From an uncultured Synergistales bacterium (GTDB taxonomy: Bacteria; Synergistota; Synergistia; Synergistales; Aminobacteriaceae): 64,000 nucleotides of DNA. Made by a program: the position numbers and the translations under genes. The notes under the pieces are model-generated. The model was not told the DNA's origin. It did not search any database and saw only the letters and a program-made list of their open reading frames with translations. Of this stretch, positions 43,763-52,298 are shown piece by piece (the first letter of the stretch is position 1; every line of letters starts with the position of its first letter). The DNA lies in contig CAJOCL010000001.1 in the NCBI GenBank assembly GCA_905233565.1, forward strand, positions 124,001-188,000, in the 5' to 3' direction.

Positions 43763-44326
43763 CTAGTTGGCTTTCCTTGAGCGTACTACCCTTTTTGCCG
43801 GAACAGTGCTGCTTGACTTTCTGGGAGCTGATTTTTTCTGTTCCTGTGCTGCAGTGTTCGAGCGTCCGAGTGCGTATGATGCACCTTTTGCGGGTGTTGA
43901 ACCGGCCGGAATTGCTGAGAAGGTCTTCTGAGTTGCCTCAGTAGTGCCATCGTATTCAGTGCCGTGAATTAAATTTCCGAGCATGTCGTAATGTCTCAGG
44001 TATGTTACGGCGAACTGCTTTCCGTCGGGCGTGTACTCATATCCGTACTCGGTGAAGTAGAGGCTTCCGGCTTTTTCCGGTGAAATTCCGAACTTTGACA
44101 TAAGAAGTTCAATTGTTTCATTCTTTACTGTCGTGTTCGTGTAGTACTTACGTGAAACTGCGAAGGGTACACCGTTGCTGTCCTTGCCGTAATCAAGCAG
44201 GTACCAGGTCATTTTGTTCTTGTCCTGTCCGAGTGCCTTCTGCTTCGCTGCATCCCAAGCCATTGAAGGAACTGCCATAACAGCTACAAGTCCGATAATT
44301 AAAGCGCATACTGCAAACTTTTTCAT
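43763..44326 (-). CDS. Small secreted protein of unknown function
   Basis: A 187-residue exported protein from the ATG at 44326; a longer frame to 44386 adds a non-signal N-terminus and is rejected. The signal peptide (KKFAVCALIIGLVAVMAVPSMA) is followed by a short domain with repeated Tyr (KYYTNTTVKNE, YFTEYGYEYTPDGKQFAVTYLRHYD) that looks beta-rich, then a basic Ser/Ala/Lys/Arg-rich tail (KKSAPRKSSSTVPAKRVVRSRKAN) likely to bind polyanions such as peptidoglycan or teichoic-like polymer. No family recognised. Only a weak ribosome site is seen. It lies downstream of the NAGPA-domain gene on the same strand. Confidence 0.6.
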   Translation of the reverse strand: MKKFAVCALIIGLVAVMAVPSMAWDAAKQKALGQDKNKMTWYLLDYGKDSNGVPFAVSRKYYTNTTVKNETIELLMSKFGISPEKAGSLYFTEYGYEYTPDGKQFAVTYLRHYDMLGNLIHGTEYDGTTEATQKTFSAIPAGSTPAKGASYALGRSNTAAQEQKKSAPRKSSSTVPAKRVVRSRKAN

Positions 44327-44389
44327 AATTTTAACGCACAGCCTTTCATATGAAAGATTAAAATTGTTTAAGTTATTGTAACACATTAT

Positions 44390-45862
44390 TTAATAATGCG
44401 GTACAGCCCCAAGAGCGTAAGATATCCGCCTTTCGTATCCGTCTGAAGGGATATTGTATATTTTTCCGTCTATAATAATTTCAGTTGAGCCGCCTCCGTC
44501 AAGATTAAGCGCGTAAATTAAGCCCTGACCGCGCATAATTTCCGTAAGTTCTGAAATTGTCGCTCCTGATGAGTGCATACCGTTCCGACCGTCTACGGCC
44601 ATGAATACCCATGAACCTTCAGCGTTAAGCCCTACGGCGGATCTGGGGTGCCTCGCCGAAATAAGGGAAGTGTTGAAACTTTCCTCATACGCTGCCGGCC
44701 TCCCGTTGTCAATCAACATGGGCCCCGCCTGTATAACGTTGTTCATGTCGGGCCAGTAATTAGCCTCTTCAGTGGCTTCTGCAACGGCAAAAAGGACTTC
44801 ATCGTCATCATTCCATGCCATACAGCCCCTCATGTCAAAAGGCAGAGTGAAATTTCTTCCCCTCACTCTCAGCGCTCCTATAGGGTAGCCCTTTCCGCCC
44901 TTTAATATTCCGAAAAATCCTGCGTTTATTGCAGCCTGTACGTTATTTTGCGAATAAATTGCTGAAAGCGTCCTTAAATCCGTAGGGCCTTCGCTTGCTG
45001 CAATCGGCATTATCCTGAAATAGCTGGGATCTATGACAAGCATTATCCAGAATACCGGGACTATCCGGGTTTTAGGATTTGTCATTGAAGGTATTATTCT
45101 GGTCTTTAACCCCCTTGCCCCTGCAATTGTCTCAAGCCTTCGTATATCGTCATAATTTTCAAGTTTTTGGCTTCTTACGCTGTAGCTTCCGTTCAGTCCT
45201 GCAATGCTGACATCGTAGCCTTCATCTCTCAATGAGGCTTTGAAATAATCGGCTGCAGCTTTGCTTTTTATGCCGTCAGCGTAAAATCTCCATGACGGAA
45301 TCCCGGAAGGCACTCCCTCGCGGTGAATGTGAACTCTTAGCCCCTTAATGGGATTTCTTATTATGTCAAAGCTGAAATTTGATGATGCTCTACCCAGACG
45401 CTGCAATATCGTACGTATTTCATTGAGGCTGATGTTTGTATTGCCGGCGAATTTTTCATTTTTGAAATCCGAGAGAGTGAATATAGCCGGATTCATTCTT
45501 GACGCTATGACAAGACATCCGCGCTCAAAGGGTGTTAAATTTTTTTCGTCCTTAAAGCCTGTCGGGTAATCCGTGAGAAGTCCGGCCTCAAATGTAAGTC
45601 CCAGACTTTCAATGCACCATCTGAGGGCATCGCGCCGTGTTACGGGCGAATCCAGTTTTGTTACCGTGTCCGAAACGTAGCCGGTACGCAGAAGAAAGCC
45701 GGGAGCGTCATTATACGGTGCTTCAGGTGAACTGCTCCAGTCTATTCCGCGAGCAGCAAGAAGACCCGTTAAAAAATCATATTTTGTTGCTGCTCCTGAA
45801 ATCCCCGTACTTAGCAGCAATATCAGTATTGCTATACAGGAACGCTTGAAATTTTTTGACAT
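44390..45862 (-). CDS. Phosphodiester glycosidase (NAGPA) domain protein with SLH-like N-terminus
   Basis: Exported protein of 490 residues from the ATG at 45862 (signal IAILILLLSTGISG). Roughly residues 25-150 look like degenerate S-layer-homology segments (VTRRDALRWCIESLGL; LTPFERGCLVIASRMNP). The middle (about 160-240) contains a SPOR-like stretch (AAADYFKASLRDEGYDVSIAGLNG). The C-terminal 200 residues are the NAGPA fold: AAINAGFFGILKGG, GRNFTLPFDMRGCMAWND, HPRSAVGL, VDGRNGMHSSGATISELT, and NLDGGGSTEIIIDGK. NAGPA proteins cleave phosphodiester-linked sugars; the bacterial substrates are mostly unknown, with exopolysaccharide or peptidoglycan likely. The combination with SLH-like parts suggests attachment to the cell wall. 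Confidence 0.78.
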   Translation of the reverse strand: MSKNFKRSCIAILILLLSTGISGAATKYDFLTGLLAARGIDWSSSPEAPYNDAPGFLLRTGYVSDTVTKLDSPVTRRDALRWCIESLGLTFEAGLLTDYPTGFKDEKNLTPFERGCLVIASRMNPAIFTLSDFKNEKFAGNTNISLNEIRTILQRLGRASSNFSFDIIRNPIKGLRVHIHREGVPSGIPSWRFYADGIKSKAAADYFKASLRDEGYDVSIAGLNGSYSVRSQKLENYDDIRRLETIAGARGLKTRIIPSMTNPKTRIVPVFWIMLVIDPSYFRIMPIAASEGPTDLRTLSAIYSQNNVQAAINAGFFGILKGGKGYPIGALRVRGRNFTLPFDMRGCMAWNDDDEVLFAVAEATEEANYWPDMNNVIQAGPMLIDNGRPAAYEESFNTSLISARHPRSAVGLNAEGSWVFMAVDGRNGMHSSGATISELTEIMRGQGLIYALNLDGGGSTEIIIDGKIYNIPSDGYERRISYALGAVPHY

Positions 45863-45890
45863 TTTAGACTTTAACCTCGCAATCAAAATT

Positions 45891-45910
45891 TATATCAGAC
45901 CTGATATAAT
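45891..45910. promoter_or_regulatory. Divergent promoter region with TATATCAG dyad
   Basis: TATATCAG-AC-CTGATATA at 45891-45908 is a perfect 8-bp inverted repeat. Its right arm carries the plus-strand TATAAT (45905-45910) before the 6S RNA; its left arm gives a minus-strand TATAAA for the NAGPA-domain gene. No good -35 box is seen for either. The symmetry could make one regulator act on both. Confidence 0.45.
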
Positions 45911-45916
45911 TTAATT

Positions 45917-46060
45917 CAGCCCCTGCGGGTTCTCGTGATACTGATTAAGTTCTGAGCCAACACTCGCTTCTATTCAGGCTTATGCCGCAGACTCAAATGT
46001 CTTTATTAGGGACGGGTCAGAACACTCACTACACGGTTTCTGCGGAGGCATTTTTATTTT
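45917..46060 (+). ncRNA. ssrS: Probable 6S RNA
   Basis: Non-coding segment of about 144 bases that folds like 6S RNA, which binds RNA polymerase and mimics an open promoter. Terminal stem: 45919-45928 with 46039-46049 (nine of ten pairs). Then CGTG/CACG (45934-45937 with 46032-46035), a central bubble, and GTTCTGA/TCAGAAC (45949-45955 with 46017-46023). The pattern TGAGCC ... GGGTCAG flanking the bubble matches the conserved 6S layout. A TATAAT lies just upstream and a T run (46051 onward) just after, which sets the plus strand. The region inside the apical loop is branched and atypical, and length is at the short end of the family. Confidence 0.65.
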
Positions 46061-46075
46061 GTAATTATATTCCCT

Positions 46076-49000
46076 TTAACGCCTGAATAAATCTCCCAGT
46101 TCCTCAAGACCTCTCTTTATTCCCTTTTGAACTTCCTCGTTTACTCTGTCTTTAACTTGCTGCCTGATTTGCTGCTGCCTTGTCTGAGTCTGCGTTTGAC
46201 GTGTCTGAGTCTGCGTTTGGGTTTGCGTTTGGGTCTGATTCTGAGGCTGTGCAGGCCGGGTATTTGTCCTTATGTTCAAATTTTTCTTAATGCTGTCAGG
46301 GAGCGCGTCAACTGCCCTGTCGATTATCTTCTCTTCAATTGTTGTTGCCCTGCTCTGACTTGCTGATTTATCACCGCTCTGCTGTGTCTGTGTTTGTGCC
46401 TGAAGAGTTGAAGGGCCGATTTTTAAGCCTGAGAATGAAGGCGATGATGCTTTGCCGGAAATTTTTAGATTAACCGTCCTGAAGTCCCCTGTAGAAGCCG
46501 TCTTGTTAGCTCCGCTCAGTCCTCCGGTAAGAAACGCTTTCAAGCCGTCCTGAAAACTGCTTGTCCCTCCTTTGAACAAAGCCTCAAGACCGCCCATCGT
46601 ACCGCCCTGAATTGCGTTTATAAGCTGGTAATTTATGCTGCTTTCCGTCAAAAAGTTAATGGTTGCGCTGTCCTTGCTGAAGTCAAAAACTCCGTTCTGG
46701 GTTAATTTAGCGTATCTGTACATAGGATCGCCGTTGTTTGCGTTCACGATTGAACCGGCTTTAACCAAAAGTTTACCCGTCTGAAGCGTCAGAGGGGCAT
46801 TGACACTGGCGTATCTTATTCCGTTTGTCTTGTGTATTCTTGCAAGAATGTCAAGCCACTTGAAACCCGTTATGGCTCCCGATCCCATAGAAAAATTCCC
46901 GGAGCCTGAATATTTAACGCCGTTATTGACATCTCCGTTTACTTTGAAAGTAAGTTTGCCCCTTCCCGTAATCTTCCCTTCAAGCCCTCCTGAAGCATCC
47001 TGAATTAATCCGTTCACGTCAACCCCCGAAGCGTTTATCTCATCAGTAAATTTCATATTTTTCAGGTTGAATGATAACGTATTTTTCAAAGTTCCGCCGT
47101 AAAGTTTGGCAGTTCCGCCCTTTGACGAAAAATTATTCCCTGTGTATGACAGAGGCAGATTTATGCTTGAAAGTTTCAGCCCGAACGCGCTCAATGAAGG
47201 TGCTGTTATTGAGCCTTTTCCCGTCATGCTGTTTTCATTTCCCGTTAATGTGAAAGCCAGCCCGGCAGTGCCTGAAATTTTCCCGTTCATGGCCGGGTAT
47301 CCGCGCAGTAAATTTTCAAGTTTTATATTATTGCCGTTTAATGAAATATTAATCTTCATTGACGGCGTAATCTGAATTTTACCTGTTGCTTTGACTTCAG
47401 CCCCTTCAACTTCAGCATGTACATTTTTCAGTGAAATGTTATCCGTGTTGCCTGAAAGTTCAGCAATTATATTTTTGAGCAGAAATCCCATTGCGTTTAA
47501 TTCCGGTACATTAGCACTAAGATTTACTGAAGGTTTTGAATTTGAGCCTGCAATTTTCAAAGTTCCTGAAACGCTGCCTTTCAAGTCAACGCCTGATGAT
47601 GCCGAGAGCGAGGCAATATCTAAATTGCTGAATCTGAAATTAAAATCAAGCGGCGATTTTCCTGAAACTGACGCAGTACCCGATCCCGTTATATTACCTG
47701 AACCGCTGCGGGCGTTGAAGCCTCCTAATATCAATTTATCGCCGTTTTTGCTCAAAACTGCATTGACGCTTGAGAATGTTACGCCGCCTGCAATTATTGA
47801 TTTTGCAGAGGCAGTTATGCTTATCTTCTCAAGTTTTGCTAAATCCCCGTTTAACGCCGTTGTCAGTTCTATATCTTTGGCCGTAACCATATTCATGGCC
47901 TGAAGGTTGGGAGATGACGCGAGGAAATTGACGGACGGATTATTGACGCTGCCCTGAACTTTCAAACCTGCATTTACAGTCCCTTTTAATTCGTATTGAT
48001 CTATATCGGGGACATAATTTTTAAGGGATGCAGGGGACATTGTTATTGTAGCGTTAATATTCAGATTCGGATTTGAAGAAGGAAGAGGGCCTATCGTTCC
48101 GCTTAAATTAACGGGCATTCCGTTTAATGTCCCTTCAGTTTTTATGAGGGTTAAATTTTTGTCGGCAAACTTGAAATTTATAACCGGCTTTGTTATTTTC
48201 TGACCCCAGCCGGAAAACTCAGGACTGTTAATCGAGCCTGTTATATTCGGGCTTGACGCTGTGCCTTTAAGGGTTATTGAAGCCGTTATCTTCCCTGAAA
48301 GTTTGTACTGCGGTGCATCGGGAATCATGCTTTCAACGCGTTTAATATCAAGATTTGCTAATTTCGCCGTCAAATTCATGACAGGTTTTGTCAGCACTGA
48401 AGCTATACTCCCGTTAAGATAGCCTGATGCGCCCTCAAAATTAAATTTCCCGTCAACATGAGCCGTATCGCTTTTAGCAAGTTTCATTTGTGCCTTTATG
48501 TTCGTGAGTGCCCTGCCGTCATAAGAAATTCTGGGGGCAGTGAAATTAACAAGACCGCTTAACGAATTTACGGGGCCGCTGACGTTTGCGCTGAAAAGTG
48601 AAATTTTGCCTTTCAATGCTTTAAGTTCAGGGATGTTAAGTATTTTGTCCAAGCCGTCTAAACGTGCCTCCCTTCCGTCAAGTTTTATCATTACTGAAGC
48701 GGGTTGATTCGGCCTTGCTGCGAGCGCGATTTCGCCCTGAACGGGTATATTGAGGGCGTTTGCCTGAAAGTTGCTCAGTGATACTCTGTAATCAGAATAA
48801 TTTATATTTGTGCTTAACCTTTCGACTGGGAAGCCGTAAATTTTTTTGCCTTTATAATCAACGGTGCCTGAAACTTTCGGGTTATCAGTATTGCCGGTTA
48901 TGTCAGCCGTGAAATTTGCCGATCCGCTGAAATCCTGAGCCTTCAATAATGACGGGTAAAGAGCAGTAATCTCTTTGATGTCAAGATTTTCTGCTGACGT

Positions 49001-49738
49001 GTGAATATCAAGTTTTCCGCCGATTAATCCACCTGTTGCCAGAATTTTGCATGTTCCGAGAGTAAGTTCGGCTATGTTCGCAGCCGTTAAGCCTGCCGAT
49101 TCTCCCATGTCAATTCTGCCTTTTAACGGGAGGCCGTTTAATGATGCGTCTATGTCGATATCAAATGCCGGAATTTCCGCGCCTATTTCATTTACTTCAA
49201 TTACTCCGAATTTAGATGTAAATCTGCTGTCCTGCAGAGTAAATCTGTCAACGGGAATATCGGGCATTGAATTATTATCATCAGCAAAAGCTGTTGAAAC
49301 GAAAATATTTTGTGACGGCTGTGAGGAAAACTTTATATTTCCAAGATTATTTACTGTCTCCGCGAGCCTGTCAATATCCATGCTTATACCGCCCAATGAA
49401 ATTTCGGAGAGCCTTAATTTTCCTGCTAGTAATGCAGAAAAGTTTATACGTCCCGTAAGAAATCCTGCTGAAAATATTTCATGACCGTTGCGCCCGTCAG
49501 TTATACCGAAATTATGGAGTGTATAGCCTTTTATCGGGTTGCCCGTTATTTTTTCAGCTCTCAGGTCAAGTTTGTAATTCTCAGTGAGATAATTTTTTGC
49601 TAGATTTAATGTGATATTTCCGCCTATATCCGCGAATGAAAGAAGCACCCCTGAAATTATCAGCACGAAAAACATCACAAGAAAAAATTTCAGAATGCCG
49701 CCGCTGTGTCTTTGTCTGCGCCTAATTCTTCTTGACAT
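46076..49738 (-). CDS. AsmA/TamB-like large envelope protein
   Basis: A 1220-residue protein with a basic N-terminus, one membrane helix (FFLVMFFVLIISGVLLSF) and a very long periplasmic part built of AsmA/DUF490-like beta repeats (KITGNPIKGYTLHNFGI, LRLSEISLGGISMDIDRL, then many SGxxNFTAxxxG-type strands). Proteins of this class form hydrophobic-groove bridges that carry phospholipids or help outer-membrane protein assembly. The C-terminal 60 residues are Gln/Thr-rich with QTQTQTQTRQTQTQ repeats, then a charged helix (RVNEEVQKGIKRGLEELGDLFRR). Its presence supports a diderm cell. The 6S RNA lies on the other strand behind it. Confidence 0.82.
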   Translation of the reverse strand: MSRRIRRRQRHSGGILKFFLVMFFVLIISGVLLSFADIGGNITLNLAKNYLTENYKLDLRAEKITGNPIKGYTLHNFGITDGRNGHEIFSAGFLTGRINFSALLAGKLRLSEISLGGISMDIDRLAETVNNLGNIKFSSQPSQNIFVSTAFADDNNSMPDIPVDRFTLQDSRFTSKFGVIEVNEIGAEIPAFDIDIDASLNGLPLKGRIDMGESAGLTAANIAELTLGTCKILATGGLIGGKLDIHTSAENLDIKEITALYPSLLKAQDFSGSANFTADITGNTDNPKVSGTVDYKGKKIYGFPVERLSTNINYSDYRVSLSNFQANALNIPVQGEIALAARPNQPASVMIKLDGREARLDGLDKILNIPELKALKGKISLFSANVSGPVNSLSGLVNFTAPRISYDGRALTNIKAQMKLAKSDTAHVDGKFNFEGASGYLNGSIASVLTKPVMNLTAKLANLDIKRVESMIPDAPQYKLSGKITASITLKGTASSPNITGSINSPEFSGWGQKITKPVINFKFADKNLTLIKTEGTLNGMPVNLSGTIGPLPSSNPNLNINATITMSPASLKNYVPDIDQYELKGTVNAGLKVQGSVNNPSVNFLASSPNLQAMNMVTAKDIELTTALNGDLAKLEKISITASAKSIIAGGVTFSSVNAVLSKNGDKLILGGFNARSGSGNITGSGTASVSGKSPLDFNFRFSNLDIASLSASSGVDLKGSVSGTLKIAGSNSKPSVNLSANVPELNAMGFLLKNIIAELSGNTDNISLKNVHAEVEGAEVKATGKIQITPSMKINISLNGNNIKLENLLRGYPAMNGKISGTAGLAFTLTGNENSMTGKGSITAPSLSAFGLKLSSINLPLSYTGNNFSSKGGTAKLYGGTLKNTLSFNLKNMKFTDEINASGVDVNGLIQDASGGLEGKITGRGKLTFKVNGDVNNGVKYSGSGNFSMGSGAITGFKWLDILARIHKTNGIRYASVNAPLTLQTGKLLVKAGSIVNANNGDPMYRYAKLTQNGVFDFSKDSATINFLTESSINYQLINAIQGGTMGGLEALFKGGTSSFQDGLKAFLTGGLSGANKTASTGDFRTVNLKISGKASSPSFSGLKIGPSTLQAQTQTQQSGDKSASQSRATTIEEKIIDRAVDALPDSIKKNLNIRTNTRPAQPQNQTQTQTQTQTQTRQTQTQTRQQQIRQQVKDRVNEEVQKGIKRGLEELGDLFRR
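46170..46255 (-). repeat. Tandem CAAACNCAG-type hexamer/18-mer repeat
   Basis: Repeated units (plus strand TGAGTCTGCGTTTG and GGTTTGCGTTTGGGT) encode QTQTQT in the AsmA-like protein. Such tracts may change length by slippage. Confidence 0.65.
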
Positions 49739-49830
49739 AAAAAATAATTCCCCCTTTTTGAATGAAATAATTATAATCCATTAAACGTGATATATTTATG
49801 CAATAATCAAAAATAACAGGAGATTTTTTT

Positions 49831-51600
49831 ATGCCGTTAATATTCTTTATATTCCTCTTAGTCATTGCATTTATATTCAGAGCCTCAGAAGCGCGGGCAT
49901 GTATGACCGTCCTGGTAGGCCGTAACGCGTCATCTACGGGTGAAGTTCTCGTAGCTCATAATGAGGACGCGCCCGGAAGGTACACAATGCAGACTCATCT
50001 TGTCCACAAGGTCAGGAGGCACCCGGACACAAAGACAAAGTTTGAACCTGATCTCGCAGAATTGGAACTCCCTGAAACACGGATGAATTTATTCTGGTCA
50101 GAAGCAAAGAATTACGACCCGGAGAATCCCGGCCCTTCATTCTGTGATATGTACATAAACGGTCATGGGGTAGTCATATGTTCAAACAACTGTGAAAAAT
50201 CCCGCGAGGATAACCCGGAACTTACTGACGGCGGAATCGGCTACGGATTGAGGCGGATTGTCGCGGAGTCAGCACACACTGCAAAAGAAGCTGTTGAAAT
50301 TGCCTCAAGACTGGTTGACAGATACGGCTATTCGTCAAGCGGAAGAAGTTACTCATTCGCCGACAAAGAAGAAATTTACGTGATGCAGATCGTTCAGGGC
50401 AGGCATTACGCTGTACAGAGAGTGCCTGATGATGAAGTTGCAGTTATCCCGAATCACTACACTATTCACGAACCTGACAGGAAAGCTCACGGATACAGCG
50501 AACTTGTTAATTACGCAATAAAACGCGGCTGGTACAATCCCGAAGACGGAGCATTTGACTTCAAGAAAGTTTATCAGGCTGAAGATTCATACGCCCATGA
50601 AAAGAACACGCACAGGCACGTGAGGGCGTTTGATATTATTCTTGACATGGATTTTTCGTGCCTATTGAATAAGGACTGGGAGCCTCTGCCGTTTTCAGTA
50701 AAGCCGGCGCATAAAGTCAGCATAAATATGCTGAAAAAAATTCTGCGTACTCACTTTGAAGATACATCATCGTATAAATCGGGCGAAAATACTCCGCATT
50801 TCCAGAAGCCTTTAACAGTCTGCAACATTGACACGCTGGAAAGCACAATCGTACAGATAAGGCACAACCCCGACAGAATAGTTATACGCAAGGCACTCGG
50901 AAGACCGTGTTTATCGCCGTATGCAGCGTGGTATTTCGGCATTCCTTCAATTCCTGAAGGTTACGAGGACAAAGACCCAGATACGGCATTGTCGGAACAC
51001 TTCAAGAATAACCCTGATGATATGGATTACAGAAATAACGCATGGTACAGGTTAATTGAAATTCAGACGGCGTGCGATATTCTTTACGATGAAAAATCAG
51101 AATTTGTCCGTTCTGAAATCAAAAAACTTGAGGACGAAATGGAGCGCAGATTTGAGCCTTTGGATTCTCAAATTGACCTGAGAATACGCAACAGGCCGGA
51201 TATTGCAAAAGCCATGATGGAAGGTTCAGTTATAAGCAGCCTGAAAGACGTTATGGATTTCGCGGATAAAATGAAAAAATCTCTGGGAATAATAACCTGT
51301 GAGGCCATGAACTGCGTTGAAAAAAACGGAACTTTCAGCGTAAAATTTCCTGCTTCTTCAATGAATATTGATGATCTTGAAATTTCTGAATGTCTCTGCG
51401 GCCCTTCATATGAAAAATACGAGAACTGGTCAAAGTGTTCAAGAATTTATCATGACAGCGGCTCTAACATTCTTGATTTTCAGGGCGGTAAATGGCTGAA
51501 TGACGCTGTACCGTGCTTTACGGATTTATATATCATGTTCACCGACAAATCAGGAAAGAAACACGCAGGAACAGTAAAAGCCAGAGTGAGGAATCAATAA
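49831..51600 (+). CDS. C69-family dipeptidase (Ntn hydrolase)
   Basis: Exported N-terminal-nucleophile peptidase of 589 residues. A signal sequence (FFIFLLVIAFIFRASEARA) ends right before Cys24 in ACMTVLVGRNASSTGE; in C69/U34 proteins this Cys becomes the N-terminal nucleophile after processing. LVAHNEDAPGRY, DMYINGHGVVICSNNCEKS, GGIGYGLRRIVAESA and SFADKEEIYVMQIVQGRHYAVQRVPDDEV are the family blocks. The enzyme hydrolyses dipeptides in the periplasm or outside. A CAGGAG site precedes the ATG; the thermonuclease gene follows after two bases, suggesting an operon for degrading outside polymers. Confidence 0.9.
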   Translation: MPLIFFIFLLVIAFIFRASEARACMTVLVGRNASSTGEVLVAHNEDAPGRYTMQTHLVHKVRRHPDTKTKFEPDLAELELPETRMNLFWSEAKNYDPENPGPSFCDMYINGHGVVICSNNCEKSREDNPELTDGGIGYGLRRIVAESAHTAKEAVEIASRLVDRYGYSSSGRSYSFADKEEIYVMQIVQGRHYAVQRVPDDEVAVIPNHYTIHEPDRKAHGYSELVNYAIKRGWYNPEDGAFDFKKVYQAEDSYAHEKNTHRHVRAFDIILDMDFSCLLNKDWEPLPFSVKPAHKVSINMLKKILRTHFEDTSSYKSGENTPHFQKPLTVCNIDTLESTIVQIRHNPDRIVIRKALGRPCLSPYAAWYFGIPSIPEGYEDKDPDTALSEHFKNNPDDMDYRNNAWYRLIEIQTACDILYDEKSEFVRSEIKKLEDEMERRFEPLDSQIDLRIRNRPDIAKAMMEGSVISSLKDVMDFADKMKKSLGIITCEAMNCVEKNGTFSVKFPASSMNIDDLEISECLCGPSYEKYENWSKCSRIYHDSGSNILDFQGGKWLNDAVPCFTDLYIMFTDKSGKKHAGTVKARVRNQ

Positions 51601-51602
51601 TC

Positions 51603-52199
51603 ATGTCTTCGGGAATGCCAAAAAATATAAATATTCTCAAACAGCTTTTTAAGCTGGGCCCTAAGAAAGCAATAATAATTCTGATTTCCGCCGTGTTAAT
51701 CTATTTCATGAACGGCGGTAATATTCCGACACAAAATATCAATGACAATGACGCAATAAATAACAGCGATATAGTTTCAGGCATAGTAACGAGAGTTGTT
51801 GACGGTGATACGGCTGTAATAAAAGTTGACGGACAGGAAAGACGGGTAAGGCTTCTCGGAGTTGATACGCCGGAGACCGTACACCCTAACAAGCCAGTAC
51901 AATTTTTCGGGAATGAGGCTAGCAGTTTCACAAAGAAGAGCTTAAACGGCCGTCAAGTCTGGCTTGAATATGATGAGAATCCGCAGGATAGATACAAAAG
52001 GCACCTGGTTTATTTATGGCTTTCAAAACCTTCAGTAATAAACGAGAACACAATACGCGAATATATGTTCAATGCAAGATTATTGCTCGGCGGTTATGCA
52101 AAAGTCATGATAATAAAGCCTAATAAACGCTACGAGGCTCTGTTCAAGAAATTTCAGGACGAGGCAAAAAAATCAAGATTAGGAGTATGGCAGCAGTAA
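51603..52199 (+). CDS. Membrane-anchored thermonuclease-like nuclease
   Basis: Staphylococcal-nuclease-fold enzyme of 198 residues. The ATG at 51603 with a GTGAGG site is preferred over a longer frame inside the dipeptidase gene. One N-terminal hydrophobic helix (KKAIIILISAVLIYF) tethers or exports it. The OB-fold nuclease core shows TRVVDGDTAVI (catalytic Asp region), RVRLLGVDTPETVHPNKP with the catalytic Arg and Asp, and KSRLGVW at the end. It would degrade external or periplasmic nucleic acid. Co-transcribed with the C69 dipeptidase. Confidence 0.88.
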   Translation: MSSGMPKNINILKQLFKLGPKKAIIILISAVLIYFMNGGNIPTQNINDNDAINNSDIVSGIVTRVVDGDTAVIKVDGQERRVRLLGVDTPETVHPNKPVQFFGNEASSFTKKSLNGRQVWLEYDENPQDRYKRHLVYLWLSKPSVINENTIREYMFNARLLLGGYAKVMIIKPNKRYEALFKKFQDEAKKSRLGVWQQ

Positions 52200-52233
52200 A
52201 AAATAAACTTTTGTTCATTATATTAAGAATTAT

Positions 52234-52291
52234 TTGACAACATTTTTAGTTCACGTATAATATTCTCCAAGAAATTTAGACGGAGAATATT
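52234..52291 (+). promoter_or_regulatory. argC promoter overlapped by a 10-bp dyad
   Basis: A consensus TTGACA (52234-52239) lies 16 bases from a perfect TATAAT (52256-52261). Overlapping the -10 and the start site is AATATTCTCC (52259-52268), perfectly repeated in reverse as GGAGAATATT (52282-52291), with 13 bases between. The right arm includes the argC ribosome site. A repressor bound there would block transcription; the pattern is not a standard ArgR box. Confidence 0.75.
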
Positions 52292-52298
52292 TATTATT

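Noticed and set aside
45917..46060. 6S-like RNA on the minus strand
   Set aside because: The same arms pair on either strand, but the T run lies after the plus-strand 3' arm and none follows the minus-strand end, and the TGAGCC...GGGTCAG order is that of 6S only on the plus strand.
46170..46255. CRISPR or minisatellite outside a gene
   Set aside because: The repeats are in frame and encode QT dipeptides in the AsmA-like protein.
52259..52291. RNA hairpin masking the argC ribosome site
   Set aside because: The left arm overlaps the -10 box, so most of it would not be in the transcript; a DNA operator is the better reading.
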